Source: Azomonas tarimensis
GTDB taxonomy: Bacteria > Pseudomonadota > Gammaproteobacteria > Pseudomonadales > Pseudomonadaceae
DNA length: 64,000 nucleotides
Assembly: GCF_042648805.1 (NCBI RefSeq)
Contig: NZ_JBHRXZ010000006.1
Location: 50,307-114,306, forward strand
Direction: 5' to 3'
Part shown: positions 9,300 to 16,518 of the stretch, in pieces
Layout: each line of letters starts with the position of its first letter
How positions within the stretch are numbered: position 1 is the stretch's first letter
The notes under the pieces: generated by a model
What the model saw: only the letters and a program-made list of their open reading frames with translations
Database searches by the model: none
Told to the model about the DNA's origin: nothing
Translations under genes and position numbers: made by a program

Positions 9300-9361
9300 T
9301 GTTCTCTCCGCTGGCGGGCACTGGTGCCCGGAAAATCCTGCTCGTGACGGGACCGCCGCCC

Positions 9362-10711
9362 CTACCCCAGGGCCTCGGCCAGCTTGCCATGCAAGCCGCC
9401 GAACCCGCCGTTGCTCATGATCACCACCTGGGTGCCGGGCTGCGCCTCGCGCTTGACCGAGGCAATGATCGCCTCCAGCGAGTCACACACTTCGGTAGCG
9501 ACCTCGCTGCCCGCCAGCGCGGCGTTCAGGTCCCAGCCGAGGCTGGGCGGTGCGTACCAGATCGCCCGGTCGGCCTGTTTCACCGATGTTGCGAGGCCTT
9601 CACGATGGGCTCCGAGCCTCATCGAATTCGAACGCGGCTCCAGTACCGCGATGATCGGCGCGTCACCCACCTGCTTGCGCAGGCCGTCGAGGGTGGTGGC
9701 GATGGCCGTCGGATGATGGGCGAAGTCGTCGAACAGGGTCACGCCGTTGACCTCGGCGACCTTTTCCATGCGCCGCTTGACGCTGCGGAACAGCGACAAC
9801 GCCTCGGCGCCCTGGCTCGGCAACACCCCCACGTGGCGCGCCGCGGCCAGTGCGGCCAGTGCATTGGCCACGTTGTGCGAACCACTCAAGGCCCAGTCCA
9901 CGGCCCCTTGCGGCTGCCCTTCGAACAGCACCTCGAAGCGTGCACCGTCCTCGCTGAGCAAGCGCGCCTGCCATTGTCCGCCTTCCCCGGTGGTCTGCAC
10001 CGGACTCCAGCACCCCATCTGCAGGACCTCGCCGATGGCGGCCTCGGCATGCGGACGGACGATCAGCCCCTGCCCCGGCACGGTTCGCACCAGGTGGTGG
10101 AACTGGCGCTGGATGGCCGCAAGGTCAGGGAAGATATCCGCGTGGTCGTACTCGAGGTTGTTCAGGATCGCAGTACGGGGCCGGTAGTGAACGAATTTCG
10201 AACGCTTGTCGAAAAAGGCGCTGTCGTATTCATCAGCCTCGACCACGAAGAAATCGGTCCCGCCCAGTCGCGCGGAAATCCCGAAGTTCTGCGGCACGCC
10301 GCCGATGAGAAATCCCGGGCTCATGCCGGCGTGCTCCAGCACCCAAGCCAGCATGCTGCTGGTGGTGGTCTTGCCGTGCGTCCCGGCGACACCCAGCACC
10401 CAGCGCCCCTGCAGCACATGATCAGCCAGCCATTGCGGGCCGGATACGTAGGGCAGGCCCCGGTTCAGCACATGCTCGACCGCCGGATTGCCACGCGACA
10501 GGGCATTGCCGATCATCACCAGATCCGGTGCCGGCTCCAGGTGTTCGGGCAGGTATCCCTGCATCAGCTCGATGCCCTGGGCCTGCAGCTGGGCGCTCAT
10601 GGGGGGGTAGACGTTGGCGTCCGAGCCGGTGACGCGGTGGCCGAGTTCCTTTGCCAGCACCGCCAGCGAGCCCATGAAGGTGCCGCAGATGCCGAGAACG
10701 TGGATATGCAT
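9362..10711 (-). CDS. mpl: UDP-MurNAc:L-Ala-gamma-D-Glu-meso-DAP ligase
   Basis: Mpl is the murein-recycling ligase that attaches the tripeptide recovered from old peptidoglycan to UDP-MurNAc. The 449-residue protein has the Mur ligase layout: an N-terminal UDP-binding domain (MHIHVLGICGTFMGSLA), the ATP P-loop VAGTHGKTTTSSML near residue 110, and a C-terminal domain with FDDFAHHPTAIATTL near 325. The sequence HILGICGTFMG-type start separates it from MurC. It is transcribed away from the alcohol dehydrogenase, with 170 bp between them. Confidence 0.95.
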   Translation of the reverse strand: MHIHVLGICGTFMGSLAVLAKELGHRVTGSDANVYPPMSAQLQAQGIELMQGYLPEHLEPAPDLVMIGNALSRGNPAVEHVLNRGLPYVSGPQWLADHVLQGRWVLGVAGTHGKTTTSSMLAWVLEHAGMSPGFLIGGVPQNFGISARLGGTDFFVVEADEYDSAFFDKRSKFVHYRPRTAILNNLEYDHADIFPDLAAIQRQFHHLVRTVPGQGLIVRPHAEAAIGEVLQMGCWSPVQTTGEGGQWQARLLSEDGARFEVLFEGQPQGAVDWALSGSHNVANALAALAAARHVGVLPSQGAEALSLFRSVKRRMEKVAEVNGVTLFDDFAHHPTAIATTLDGLRKQVGDAPIIAVLEPRSNSMRLGAHREGLATSVKQADRAIWYAPPSLGWDLNAALAGSEVATEVCDSLEAIIASVKREAQPGTQVVIMSNGGFGGLHGKLAEALG

Positions 10712-10881
10712 GGATGACCTCGAAACGGGCAGGCGCCCCGGTAGAACCTGGGCCGCAGATTAGCACAGCGGCGTCCGGCCGGCCGCCTGCCGCAGGCGTA
10801 CCCGACCTTGCTCTGGATCAACGCATGTTCGCGCAGGGCTGCGATCCTTGGGGTCTGGTTTCGCTCGCACGAGGACTCACC

Positions 10882-12030
10882 ATGAGCAGTACCTTCTTCA
10901 TCCCGGCCGTGAACATGATGGGCACCGGCAGCCTCGACGAGGCCATGGTCGTCATTCGCGGCTATGGCTTTCGCAAAGCGCTCATCGTCACCGATACAGG
11001 CCTGGCCAAGGCCGGCGTCGCGGCCAAGGTGGTCGGCATGCTTGGCGCGCTGGACATCGACGCACTGGTGTTCGATGGTGCCCAGCCCAACCCTACGGTG
11101 ACCAATGTCGAACGAGGCCTTGAGTTGCTGCGCGCCGGAGGCTGCGACTTTGTCGTATCTCTCGGTGGCGGCTCCCCCCACGACTGCGCCAAGGGCATCG
11201 CCCTCTGTGCCACCAACGGCGGCAGCATCATCGACTACGAAGGAGTAGACCGCTCGGCCAGGGCGCAACTGCCGCTGTTCGCCATCAATACCACCGCCGG
11301 CACCGCCAGCGAGATGACGCGGTTCTGCATCATCACCGACGAGACGCGGCACGTGAAGATGGCCATCGTCGACCGCAACGTCACCCCGCTGCTGTCGGTC
11401 AACGACCCGTCACTGATGGTGGGCATGCCGGCCAGCCTGACCGCCGCCACGGGCATGGATGCACTGACCCATGCGATCGAGGCCTACGTTTCCACCGCAG
11501 CCACACCGATCACCGACGCCTGCGCCCTCAAGGCGGTAGAACTCATTGCCGGTCACCTGCGCCAGGCGGTGGCCCAGGGCGATGACATCGCCGCGCGCGA
11601 GCAGATGGCCTACGCCCAGTTCCTCGCGGGCATGGCCTTCAACAACGCCTCGCTGGGTTATGTGCATGCCATGGCGCACCAGCTTGGCGGCTTCTACAAC
11701 CTGCCCCATGGCGTTTGCAATGCGGTACTGCTGCCCCATGTCGAGCGCTTCAACGCCAACGTCTGCGCCGAGCGGCTGCGAGACGTCGCCGCCGCCATGG
11801 GCGTCGATACCCGTGGGCTGGACGCCGCCGAAGGTGCACAAGCCGCACTCGAGGCGATTCGCCAGTTGTCCGAGGCGATCGGTATCCCGCGCGGGCTGAA
11901 TGACCTGGGCGTGAATGCCGATGACATCCCCACCCTGGCGGCCAACGCCATGCATGACGCCTGCGGGGCCACCAACCCGCGGCGCGCCAGCCAGGCGGAT
12001 ATCGAGGACATCTTCCGCAACGCCTTCTGA
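10882..12030 (+). CDS. iron-containing alcohol dehydrogenase
   Basis: A group III (Fe-type) NAD-dependent alcohol dehydrogenase of 382 residues, full length for the family (YiaY, FucO, ErcA). The ATG at 10882 follows a GAGGACTCACC site. Visible are GGGSPHDCAKGIAL near residue 96 (nucleotide binding), TTAGTASEMTRFCII near 137 and the metal-binding helices with DALTHAIEAY, HAMAHQLGG and PHGVCNAVLLPH. It reads toward eutBC, 247 bp upstream of eutB. The likely job is interconversion of acetaldehyde and ethanol, or of another short aldehyde or alcohol. The real substrate cannot be read from sequence, and Pseudomonas ErcA has been given a regulatory role. Confidence 0.88.
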   Translation: MSSTFFIPAVNMMGTGSLDEAMVVIRGYGFRKALIVTDTGLAKAGVAAKVVGMLGALDIDALVFDGAQPNPTVTNVERGLELLRAGGCDFVVSLGGGSPHDCAKGIALCATNGGSIIDYEGVDRSARAQLPLFAINTTAGTASEMTRFCIITDETRHVKMAIVDRNVTPLLSVNDPSLMVGMPASLTAATGMDALTHAIEAYVSTAATPITDACALKAVELIAGHLRQAVAQGDDIAAREQMAYAQFLAGMAFNNASLGYVHAMAHQLGGFYNLPHGVCNAVLLPHVERFNANVCAERLRDVAAAMGVDTRGLDAAEGAQAALEAIRQLSEAIGIPRGLNDLGVNADDIPTLAANAMHDACGATNPRRASQADIEDIFRNAF

Positions 12031-12041
12031 TCTGCCGGGGT

Positions 12042-12069
12042 CGTGTTGGTGCACCCAGGCACCAACATG
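12042..12069. terminator. hairpin after alcohol dehydrogenase gene
   Basis: TGTTGGTGC pairs with GCACCAACA around a 6-nt loop (ACCCAG), extended by a G-T and a C-G pair. It begins 12 bp after the alcohol dehydrogenase stop codon. No T tract follows, so it may be a Rho-dependent 3' structure or an operator instead of an intrinsic terminator. Confidence 0.45.
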
Positions 12070-12149
12070 ACCCAGCGCGGCCCCTGCTTTGCCGCCGCTC
12101 TTGCCGCCCGCAGCTCCCGGACACTACGGCAGGCCGCCCGATACGCCCC

Positions 12150-12163
12150 GGCACAGGCCTTGC
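12150..12163 (+). promoter_or_regulatory. candidate sigma-54 promoter upstream of eutB
   Basis: The sequence CCGGCACAGGCCTTGCAG has the invariant GG (12150-12151) and GC (12162-12163) exactly 10 bp apart and matches the TGGCAC-N5-TTGCA consensus except for the first T. It lies about 114 bp before the eutB ATG. From what I remember, ethanolamine use in P. aeruginosa depends on a sigma-54 enhancer-binding protein, EatR, which supports the assignment. No such regulator gene is in this window. Confidence 0.55.
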
Positions 12164-12276
12164 AGTCATCGCCAGTCGGTTTCGCCTGTCTTTCTCATAA
12201 CGCCCACGGGCCAAGGGAACAAGACAGCGGGGACCAGGCTCGATACCAGCAGCGGCTTCCAGTAGCCGGAGGTGAG

Positions 12277-13671
12277 ATGGCACGTTTTTCCCACATGATC
12301 GGCGGCCAGTTGTGGCGCTTCGACAGCCTTCGCGAAGTCATGGCCAAGGCCAGTCCGGCGCGTTCGGGTGATTACCTGGCCGGGGTCGCGGCCGGTAGCG
12401 ACGTCGAGCGTGTCGCCGCGCAGATGACCCTTGCCGCGATCCCGCTGCGCCACTTTCTCGACGAGGTGCTGATTCCCTACGAGCGCGACGAAGTCACCCG
12501 ACTGATCATCGACAGCCATGATGCGGCCGCCTTCGCGCCGGTGAGCCACCTGACGGTGGGTGACTTTCGCAACTGGCTCCTGTCGGAACAGGCGGACGAA
12601 GCGGCGTTAGGCGCGCTGGCGCCCGGGCTGATGCCGGAAATGGTCGCTGCCGTATCGAAGATCATGCGCGTCCAGGACCTTATCCTCGTTGCCCAGAAAG
12701 TGCGCGTGGTGAGCCGCTTCCGCAACACCCTGGGTCTGCGCGGGCGCATGGCCACTCGACTGCAGCCCAACCACCCGACCGACGATGCCGCCGGCATCGC
12801 CGCCAGCGTGCTCGACGGCCTGCTCTACGGCAACGGCGACGCAGTGATCGGCATCAACCCGGCCACCGACAGCACCGCCGGCATCTGCGACCTGATGAAG
12901 ATGCTCGACGCGGTGATCCAGCGCTACGAGATCCCCACCCAGAGCTGCGTGCTGGCCCACGTGACCACCAGCATCGAAGCCATCGAACGCGGCGCGCCGG
13001 TCGACCTGGTGTTTCAGTCCATCGCCGGCAGCGAGGCGGCCAATGCCAGTTTCGGCATCGACCTCAGGTTGCTGCAGGAGGGCTACGAAGCAGGCCTGAG
13101 CCTGAAGCGCGGCAACCTGGGCGACAACCTCATGTACTTCGAGACGGGCCAGGGCAGCGCGCTCTCGGCCAATGCGCACCACGGCGTCGACCAGCAGACC
13201 TGCGAAGCCCGCGCCTATGCGGTGGCGCGGCACTTCAAGCCGCTGCTGGTGAACACCGTGGTCGGTTTCATCGGTCCGGAATACCTCTACAACGGCAAGC
13301 AGATCATCCGTGCGGGCCTGGAGGACCACTTCTGCGCCAAGTTGCTCGGTGTGCCCATGGGCTGCGACATCTGCTACACCAACCACGCCGAGGCTGATCA
13401 GGACGACATGGACACCCTGCTCACCTTGCTCGGCACGGCCGGCATCAACTTCATCATGGGCATACCCGGCTCCGACGATGTAATGCTCAACTACCAGACC
13501 ACTTCATTTCATGACGCACTCTACGTGCGCCAGGTGCTCGGCCTCAGGCCAGCCCCGGAATTCGAGGCCTGGCTGGCGAAAATGGACATCCTGCACCAGG
13601 ACGGCAACCGCCTGCGTCTGCCAGAGGAACTGCCGAAGCCCTTCCGTCAGGCCCTGGAAAGACTGGCCTGA
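12277..13671 (+). CDS. eutB: ethanolamine ammonia-lyase large subunit
   Basis: EutB is the catalytic subunit of the adenosylcobalamin-dependent lyase that splits ethanolamine to acetaldehyde and ammonia. The ATG at 12277 (MARFSHMIGG) with CCGGAGGTGAG just upstream gives 464 residues, as in other Pseudomonas; a longer in-frame extension to 12043 lacks homology. Family stretches include DAVIGINPATDS, QSIAGSEAANASFGID, FETGQGSALSANAHHGVD and MGCDICYTNHAEADQDD. eutC follows after 31 bp. No microcompartment or eutA reactivase gene is nearby, which fits the simple aerobic eat/eutBC pathway. Confidence 0.96.
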   Translation: MARFSHMIGGQLWRFDSLREVMAKASPARSGDYLAGVAAGSDVERVAAQMTLAAIPLRHFLDEVLIPYERDEVTRLIIDSHDAAAFAPVSHLTVGDFRNWLLSEQADEAALGALAPGLMPEMVAAVSKIMRVQDLILVAQKVRVVSRFRNTLGLRGRMATRLQPNHPTDDAAGIAASVLDGLLYGNGDAVIGINPATDSTAGICDLMKMLDAVIQRYEIPTQSCVLAHVTTSIEAIERGAPVDLVFQSIAGSEAANASFGIDLRLLQEGYEAGLSLKRGNLGDNLMYFETGQGSALSANAHHGVDQQTCEARAYAVARHFKPLLVNTVVGFIGPEYLYNGKQIIRAGLEDHFCAKLLGVPMGCDICYTNHAEADQDDMDTLLTLLGTAGINFIMGIPGSDDVMLNYQTTSFHDALYVRQVLGLRPAPEFEAWLAKMDILHQDGNRLRLPEELPKPFRQALERLA

Positions 13672-13702
13672 AGCGTACGAATCATGACCCAGGGACACGC
13701 CC

Positions 13703-14500
13703 ATGACTGACCAGAACTTGCCATCCGGAGCCTGGCAGCGGCTGCGCAGCCTGACCCCCGCACGCATCGCCCTGGGCCGTGCCGGCGCCAGCCTGCCGAC
13801 CACGCCGCAACTGGACTTCCAGTTCGCCCACGCCCAGGCGCGCGACGCCGTGCACCTGCCGCTGGACAGCGCGGCACTGGCCGAGCGCGTCCGCCGGCTG
13901 GGCATCGACTGCCTGGCCTTGCACAGCGCCGCGGCCGATCGCCAGACCTACCTCCAGCGTCCTGACCTGGGGCGCCGGCTCGACACCGCTTCCGCCGAGC
14001 GGCTGGACGCCCTCGCCCGCGAGCAAGCCGGCAGCCATGACCTGTCGATTGTCATCGCCGATGGCCTGTCTGCCCTCGCCGTCGAGCGCCACAGCCTGCC
14101 GATGCTCGAACGCATCCTCGAGCAATGCCGCGCCGAAGGCTGGACGCTCGCCCCGGTATGCCTGGTCGAACAGGGCCGGGTGGCTGTCGCCGATGAGGTC
14201 GGCGAACGGCTCAAGGCAAGCATGACCGTGATCCTCCTGGGCGAGCGTCCCGGCCTCAGCTCTCCTGACAGCCTCGGCCTCTACTTCACCTATGCGCCGC
14301 AGATCGGCCTCACCGATGCGGCGCGCAACTGCATCTCAAATGTGCGCCTTGAAGGCCTCGCCTACGGCCTGGCGGTCCATCGCCTGCTATTCCTCATGCG
14401 CGAGGCCTGCCGACGCCAGCTGTCAGGGGTCAAGCTCAAGGACGAGGCCGAGGTACCGGTCATCGAGGGCGGCGGGCGCGGCAACTTCCTGCTCGGCTGA
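13703..14500 (+). CDS. eutC: ethanolamine ammonia-lyase small subunit
   Basis: EutC forms the alpha6-beta6 enzyme with EutB and contributes to cobalamin binding. The 265-residue protein has TPARIALGRAGASLPT near its start, DLSIVIADGLSALAVERH in the middle and the C-terminal VHRLLFLMREACRRQLSGVKLKD. The ATG at 13703 lies 31 bp after the eutB stop, so the two are co-transcribed. A short GC-rich gap with inverted-repeat character separates it from mtfA. Confidence 0.96.
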   Translation: MTDQNLPSGAWQRLRSLTPARIALGRAGASLPTTPQLDFQFAHAQARDAVHLPLDSAALAERVRRLGIDCLALHSAAADRQTYLQRPDLGRRLDTASAERLDALAREQAGSHDLSIVIADGLSALAVERHSLPMLERILEQCRAEGWTLAPVCLVEQGRVAVADEVGERLKASMTVILLGERPGLSSPDSLGLYFTYAPQIGLTDAARNCISNVRLEGLAYGLAVHRLLFLMREACRRQLSGVKLKDEAEVPVIEGGGRGNFLLG

Positions 14501-14571
14501 GCCAGGCCGGAGCCTGCCGGCGTCCGGCGCGCCATGCTATGTTCCGGCCTTTGAACTGTGGAGCCACCTCG

Positions 14572-15384
14572 ATGTGGTCGTTAAGCGCCTGGCGCCGTCA
14601 GCGCATCCTTTCCCGCCATCCGGTCGAGCCCGAACGCTGGCAGCAGATCCTCGACAGCCTGCCGATCCTGGACGGCCTGAGCAGGGACGAAACCGACCGC
14701 CTGTGCGAACGCAGCGTGCTGTTCCTGCACGCCAAACGCCTGACCACCCTGCCTGGCGTCCAGGCGGATATCAGCGACCGGCTGCGCCTGGCAGCCCAGG
14801 CCGAACTGCCTCTGCTCAACCTGCCCGAGCTCGACTGGTACGGTGGCTTTCACGAATTGCTGCTGTACCCGGACGACTTCGTCAGCCCGCAGAAACACCG
14901 CGACACCGCCGGCGTGGTTCACGAATATGACGACGCCCGCAGCGGCGAAGCCTGGCAACAGGGGCCGGTCATCCTCGCCTGGGCCGGGGTAGCCGAAGGC
15001 GGCGGCTGGGATGCGCACAATCTCGTCATCCATGAACTTGCGCACAAGCTCGACATGCTCAACGGAGACGCCAACGGCCTTCCGCCACTGCATGCCGACA
15101 TGCGCATCGAAGCCTGGGCACAGGCCATGCAGGACGCTTTCGACAGCCTCAACCGCACGCTCGACGACCATCCCGAAACCGAGCCGCCAATCGACCCCTA
15201 CGCCGCAGAAGACCCCGCCGAGTTCTTTGCCGTCACCAGCGAATACTTCTTCACCGCACCGGACCTTCTGGCAGAGGCCTATCCCGAGGTCTACGCCCAA
15301 CTGGCCCGGTTCTACCGCCAGGACAGCCTGGCACGCCTGCACCGGCTTCAGGCCAGTCACCCGGCCTACCGGGAACCCGCCTGA
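14572..15384 (+). CDS. mtfA: zinc peptidase of the MtfA family
   Basis: A cytosolic zinc metallopeptidase of 270 residues related to E. coli MtfA, which binds the repressor Mlc and so affects glucose PTS control. The HELAHKLD zinc motif lies at about residues 152-159, and a downstream Glu within AEDPAEFFAVTSEYFF is the probable third ligand. The ATG at 14572 (MWSLSAWRRQ) is preferred because GGAG lies just upstream and it removes an atypical extension. It is next to ppa as in other Pseudomonas. In a bacterium without an obvious Mlc the target is unknown. Confidence 0.88.
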   Translation: MWSLSAWRRQRILSRHPVEPERWQQILDSLPILDGLSRDETDRLCERSVLFLHAKRLTTLPGVQADISDRLRLAAQAELPLLNLPELDWYGGFHELLLYPDDFVSPQKHRDTAGVVHEYDDARSGEAWQQGPVILAWAGVAEGGGWDAHNLVIHELAHKLDMLNGDANGLPPLHADMRIEAWAQAMQDAFDSLNRTLDDHPETEPPIDPYAAEDPAEFFAVTSEYFFTAPDLLAEAYPEVYAQLARFYRQDSLARLHRLQASHPAYREPA

Positions 15385-15437
15385 GCGCCGGCCGTCAAAG
15401 AGCCCGGCGTCGAGGCCCCGCCCTCACGCCGTGGCCA

Positions 15438-15468
15438 TTGGCCAAAGCGCAGTCATTGCGCCTATAAT
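15438..15468 (+). promoter_or_regulatory. candidate promoter of ppa
   Basis: A perfect -10 box TATAAT is at 15463-15468, 48 bp before the ppa ATG. The best -35 match, TTGGCC at 15438-15443, is 19 bp away, longer than ideal, so the -10 is well supported and the -35 uncertain. Confidence 0.5.
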
Positions 15469-15516
15469 CCCGCCCCACGCAAAACGGCCCGCGTGGCCGA
15501 CATGGAGCTATCGAGC

Positions 15517-16044
15517 ATGAGCTACAGCAAGATTCCGGCTGGCAAGGACCTGCCGAACGACATCTACGTCGCCATCGAGATCCCGGCCAATCATGCGCCG
15601 ATCAAGTACGAGATCGACAAGGACAGCGACTGCCTGTTCGTTGACCGCTTCATGGCCACGCCCATGTTCTACCCGGCCAACTACGGCTACATTCCCAACA
15701 CCCTGGCCGATGATGGCGACCCGCTCGACGTGCTCGTGGTGACCCCGTACCCGGTTGCCCCAGGCTCCGTCATCCGCGCCCGCCCGGTCGGTGTGCTGCA
15801 CATGGACGACGAAAGCGGTGGCGATGCCAAGGTCCTTGCCGTCCCCCACGACAAGCTTTCCCAGCTCTACGTGGACGTGAAGGAATACACCGACCTGCCA
15901 GCCCTGCTCCTCGAGCAGATCAAGCACTTCTTCGAGAACTACAAGGACCTCGAAAAAGGCAAGTGGGTGAAAGTCAAGGAGTGGGGCAACGCCGACGACG
16001 CCCGCTCCGAAATCAACAAGGCGGTTGCGGCATACCAGAAGTAA
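15517..16044 (+). CDS. ppa: inorganic pyrophosphatase
   Basis: Soluble family I pyrophosphatase that hydrolyses PPi and drives biosynthetic reactions. The start MSYSKIPAGKDLPNDIYV at 15517 gives 175 residues, as in P. aeruginosa; an ATG 24 bp upstream is in frame but unlikely. Metal-binding residues are in the signature DGDPLDVLVV near residue 66 and in the DDAR region near the C-terminus. The gene is monocistronic, with a promoter in front and a strong terminator behind. Confidence 0.97.
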   Translation: MSYSKIPAGKDLPNDIYVAIEIPANHAPIKYEIDKDSDCLFVDRFMATPMFYPANYGYIPNTLADDGDPLDVLVVTPYPVAPGSVIRARPVGVLHMDDESGGDAKVLAVPHDKLSQLYVDVKEYTDLPALLLEQIKHFFENYKDLEKGKWVKVKEWGNADDARSEINKAVAAYQK

Positions 16045-16061
16045 GCCAACGCCACCCCGTG

Positions 16062-16088
16062 AAAGCCGGCCACAAGCCGGCTTTTTTA
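16062..16088 (+). terminator. intrinsic terminator of ppa
   Basis: AAAGCCGGC pairs with GCCGGCTTT around a CACAA loop, a 9-bp stem running into a T run, 17 bp after the ppa stop codon. Confidence 0.92.
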
Positions 16089-16090
16089 TT

Positions 16091-16246
16091 TGTCCGCGGT
16101 TTTCCGCCCCGCCTCGCAGCCTTCCCGCAGATCCTAGATCTGCGCGGCCTCCAGCCTATCATCACCTCATTAACCGACCGTACCGGTCCGCTCCGAAACG
16201 CTCCAAGCCCCGCTCAGGGGTGTGGGTGGCTACAGGAGGCAGGTCC
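16091..16246. other. spacer before integrase remnant, no gene seen
   Basis: The 156 bp after the ppa terminator hold no recognisable gene or tRNA. The last part, ending GGAGGCAGGTCC, looks like the native leader and ribosome binding site of the integrase remnant that follows. No attachment site is identifiable because no tRNA lies here. Confidence 0.5.
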
Positions 16247-16380
16247 ATGACGAAGCTGACGGCGCGGACGATTGAGAGCCTGGCGAAACCGGTGTGCCCG
16301 GAATGACCGGCGACGGTGACGGGCTGTACTTCCAGATCAGCCGCACAGGCGGCACCAGTTGGATCTGCCGGTACAAGGTC
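16247..16380 (+). pseudogene. remnant of P4-type tyrosine integrase, N-terminal
   Basis: The ATG at 16247 opens MTKLTARTIESLAKP, the start of the DUF4102/P4-integrase family, but the frame stops at 16306. The next expected residues, MTGDGDGLYFQISRTGGTSW and ICRYK, continue in another frame from 16303. About eight extra bases (GTGTGCCC) after the KP codons account for the shift. After roughly 45 residues the integrase stops abruptly at about 16380, where transposase sequence begins; the whole catalytic domain is missing. It marks a former integrative element and cannot be functional. Confidence 0.8.
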
Positions 16381-16511
16381 GCTTTTGAGCATTACAACGA
16401 AGAGCATCCGCACAGCGCACCGAGCTACCGCTCGCCTCGCGAATTCAGGAGGCTGACTGCAACATCAACTTAACGGGGTTGCGCTGTCCGGTTTGATAGG
16501 GGCAAGTTCCA
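16381..16511 (+). mobile_element. right-end remnant of an IS3-family insertion sequence
   Basis: From 16381 the frame entered from the integrase encodes AFEHYNEEHPHSAPSYRSPR and ends with TAA at 16471-16473, the C-terminal tail of an IS3-type OrfB transposase (YN-x-x-PHS core). It is followed by a probable terminal repeat, TGTCCGGTTTGATAGGGGCA through to CA at 16510-16511. The left end, OrfA and nearly all of OrfB are gone. The right end lies 7 bp from the stop codon of the beta-CASP gene. Read from 16303, the integrase and transposase pieces make one open 56-codon chimera. Confidence 0.75.
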
Positions 16512-16518
16512 TACGCCT

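Noticed and set aside
10745..10770. GG-N10-GC sequence before the alcohol dehydrogenase gene as a second sigma-54 promoter
   Set aside because: The -24 and -12 contexts (GGGCCGC and TTAGCA) match the consensus poorly, unlike the site before eutB.
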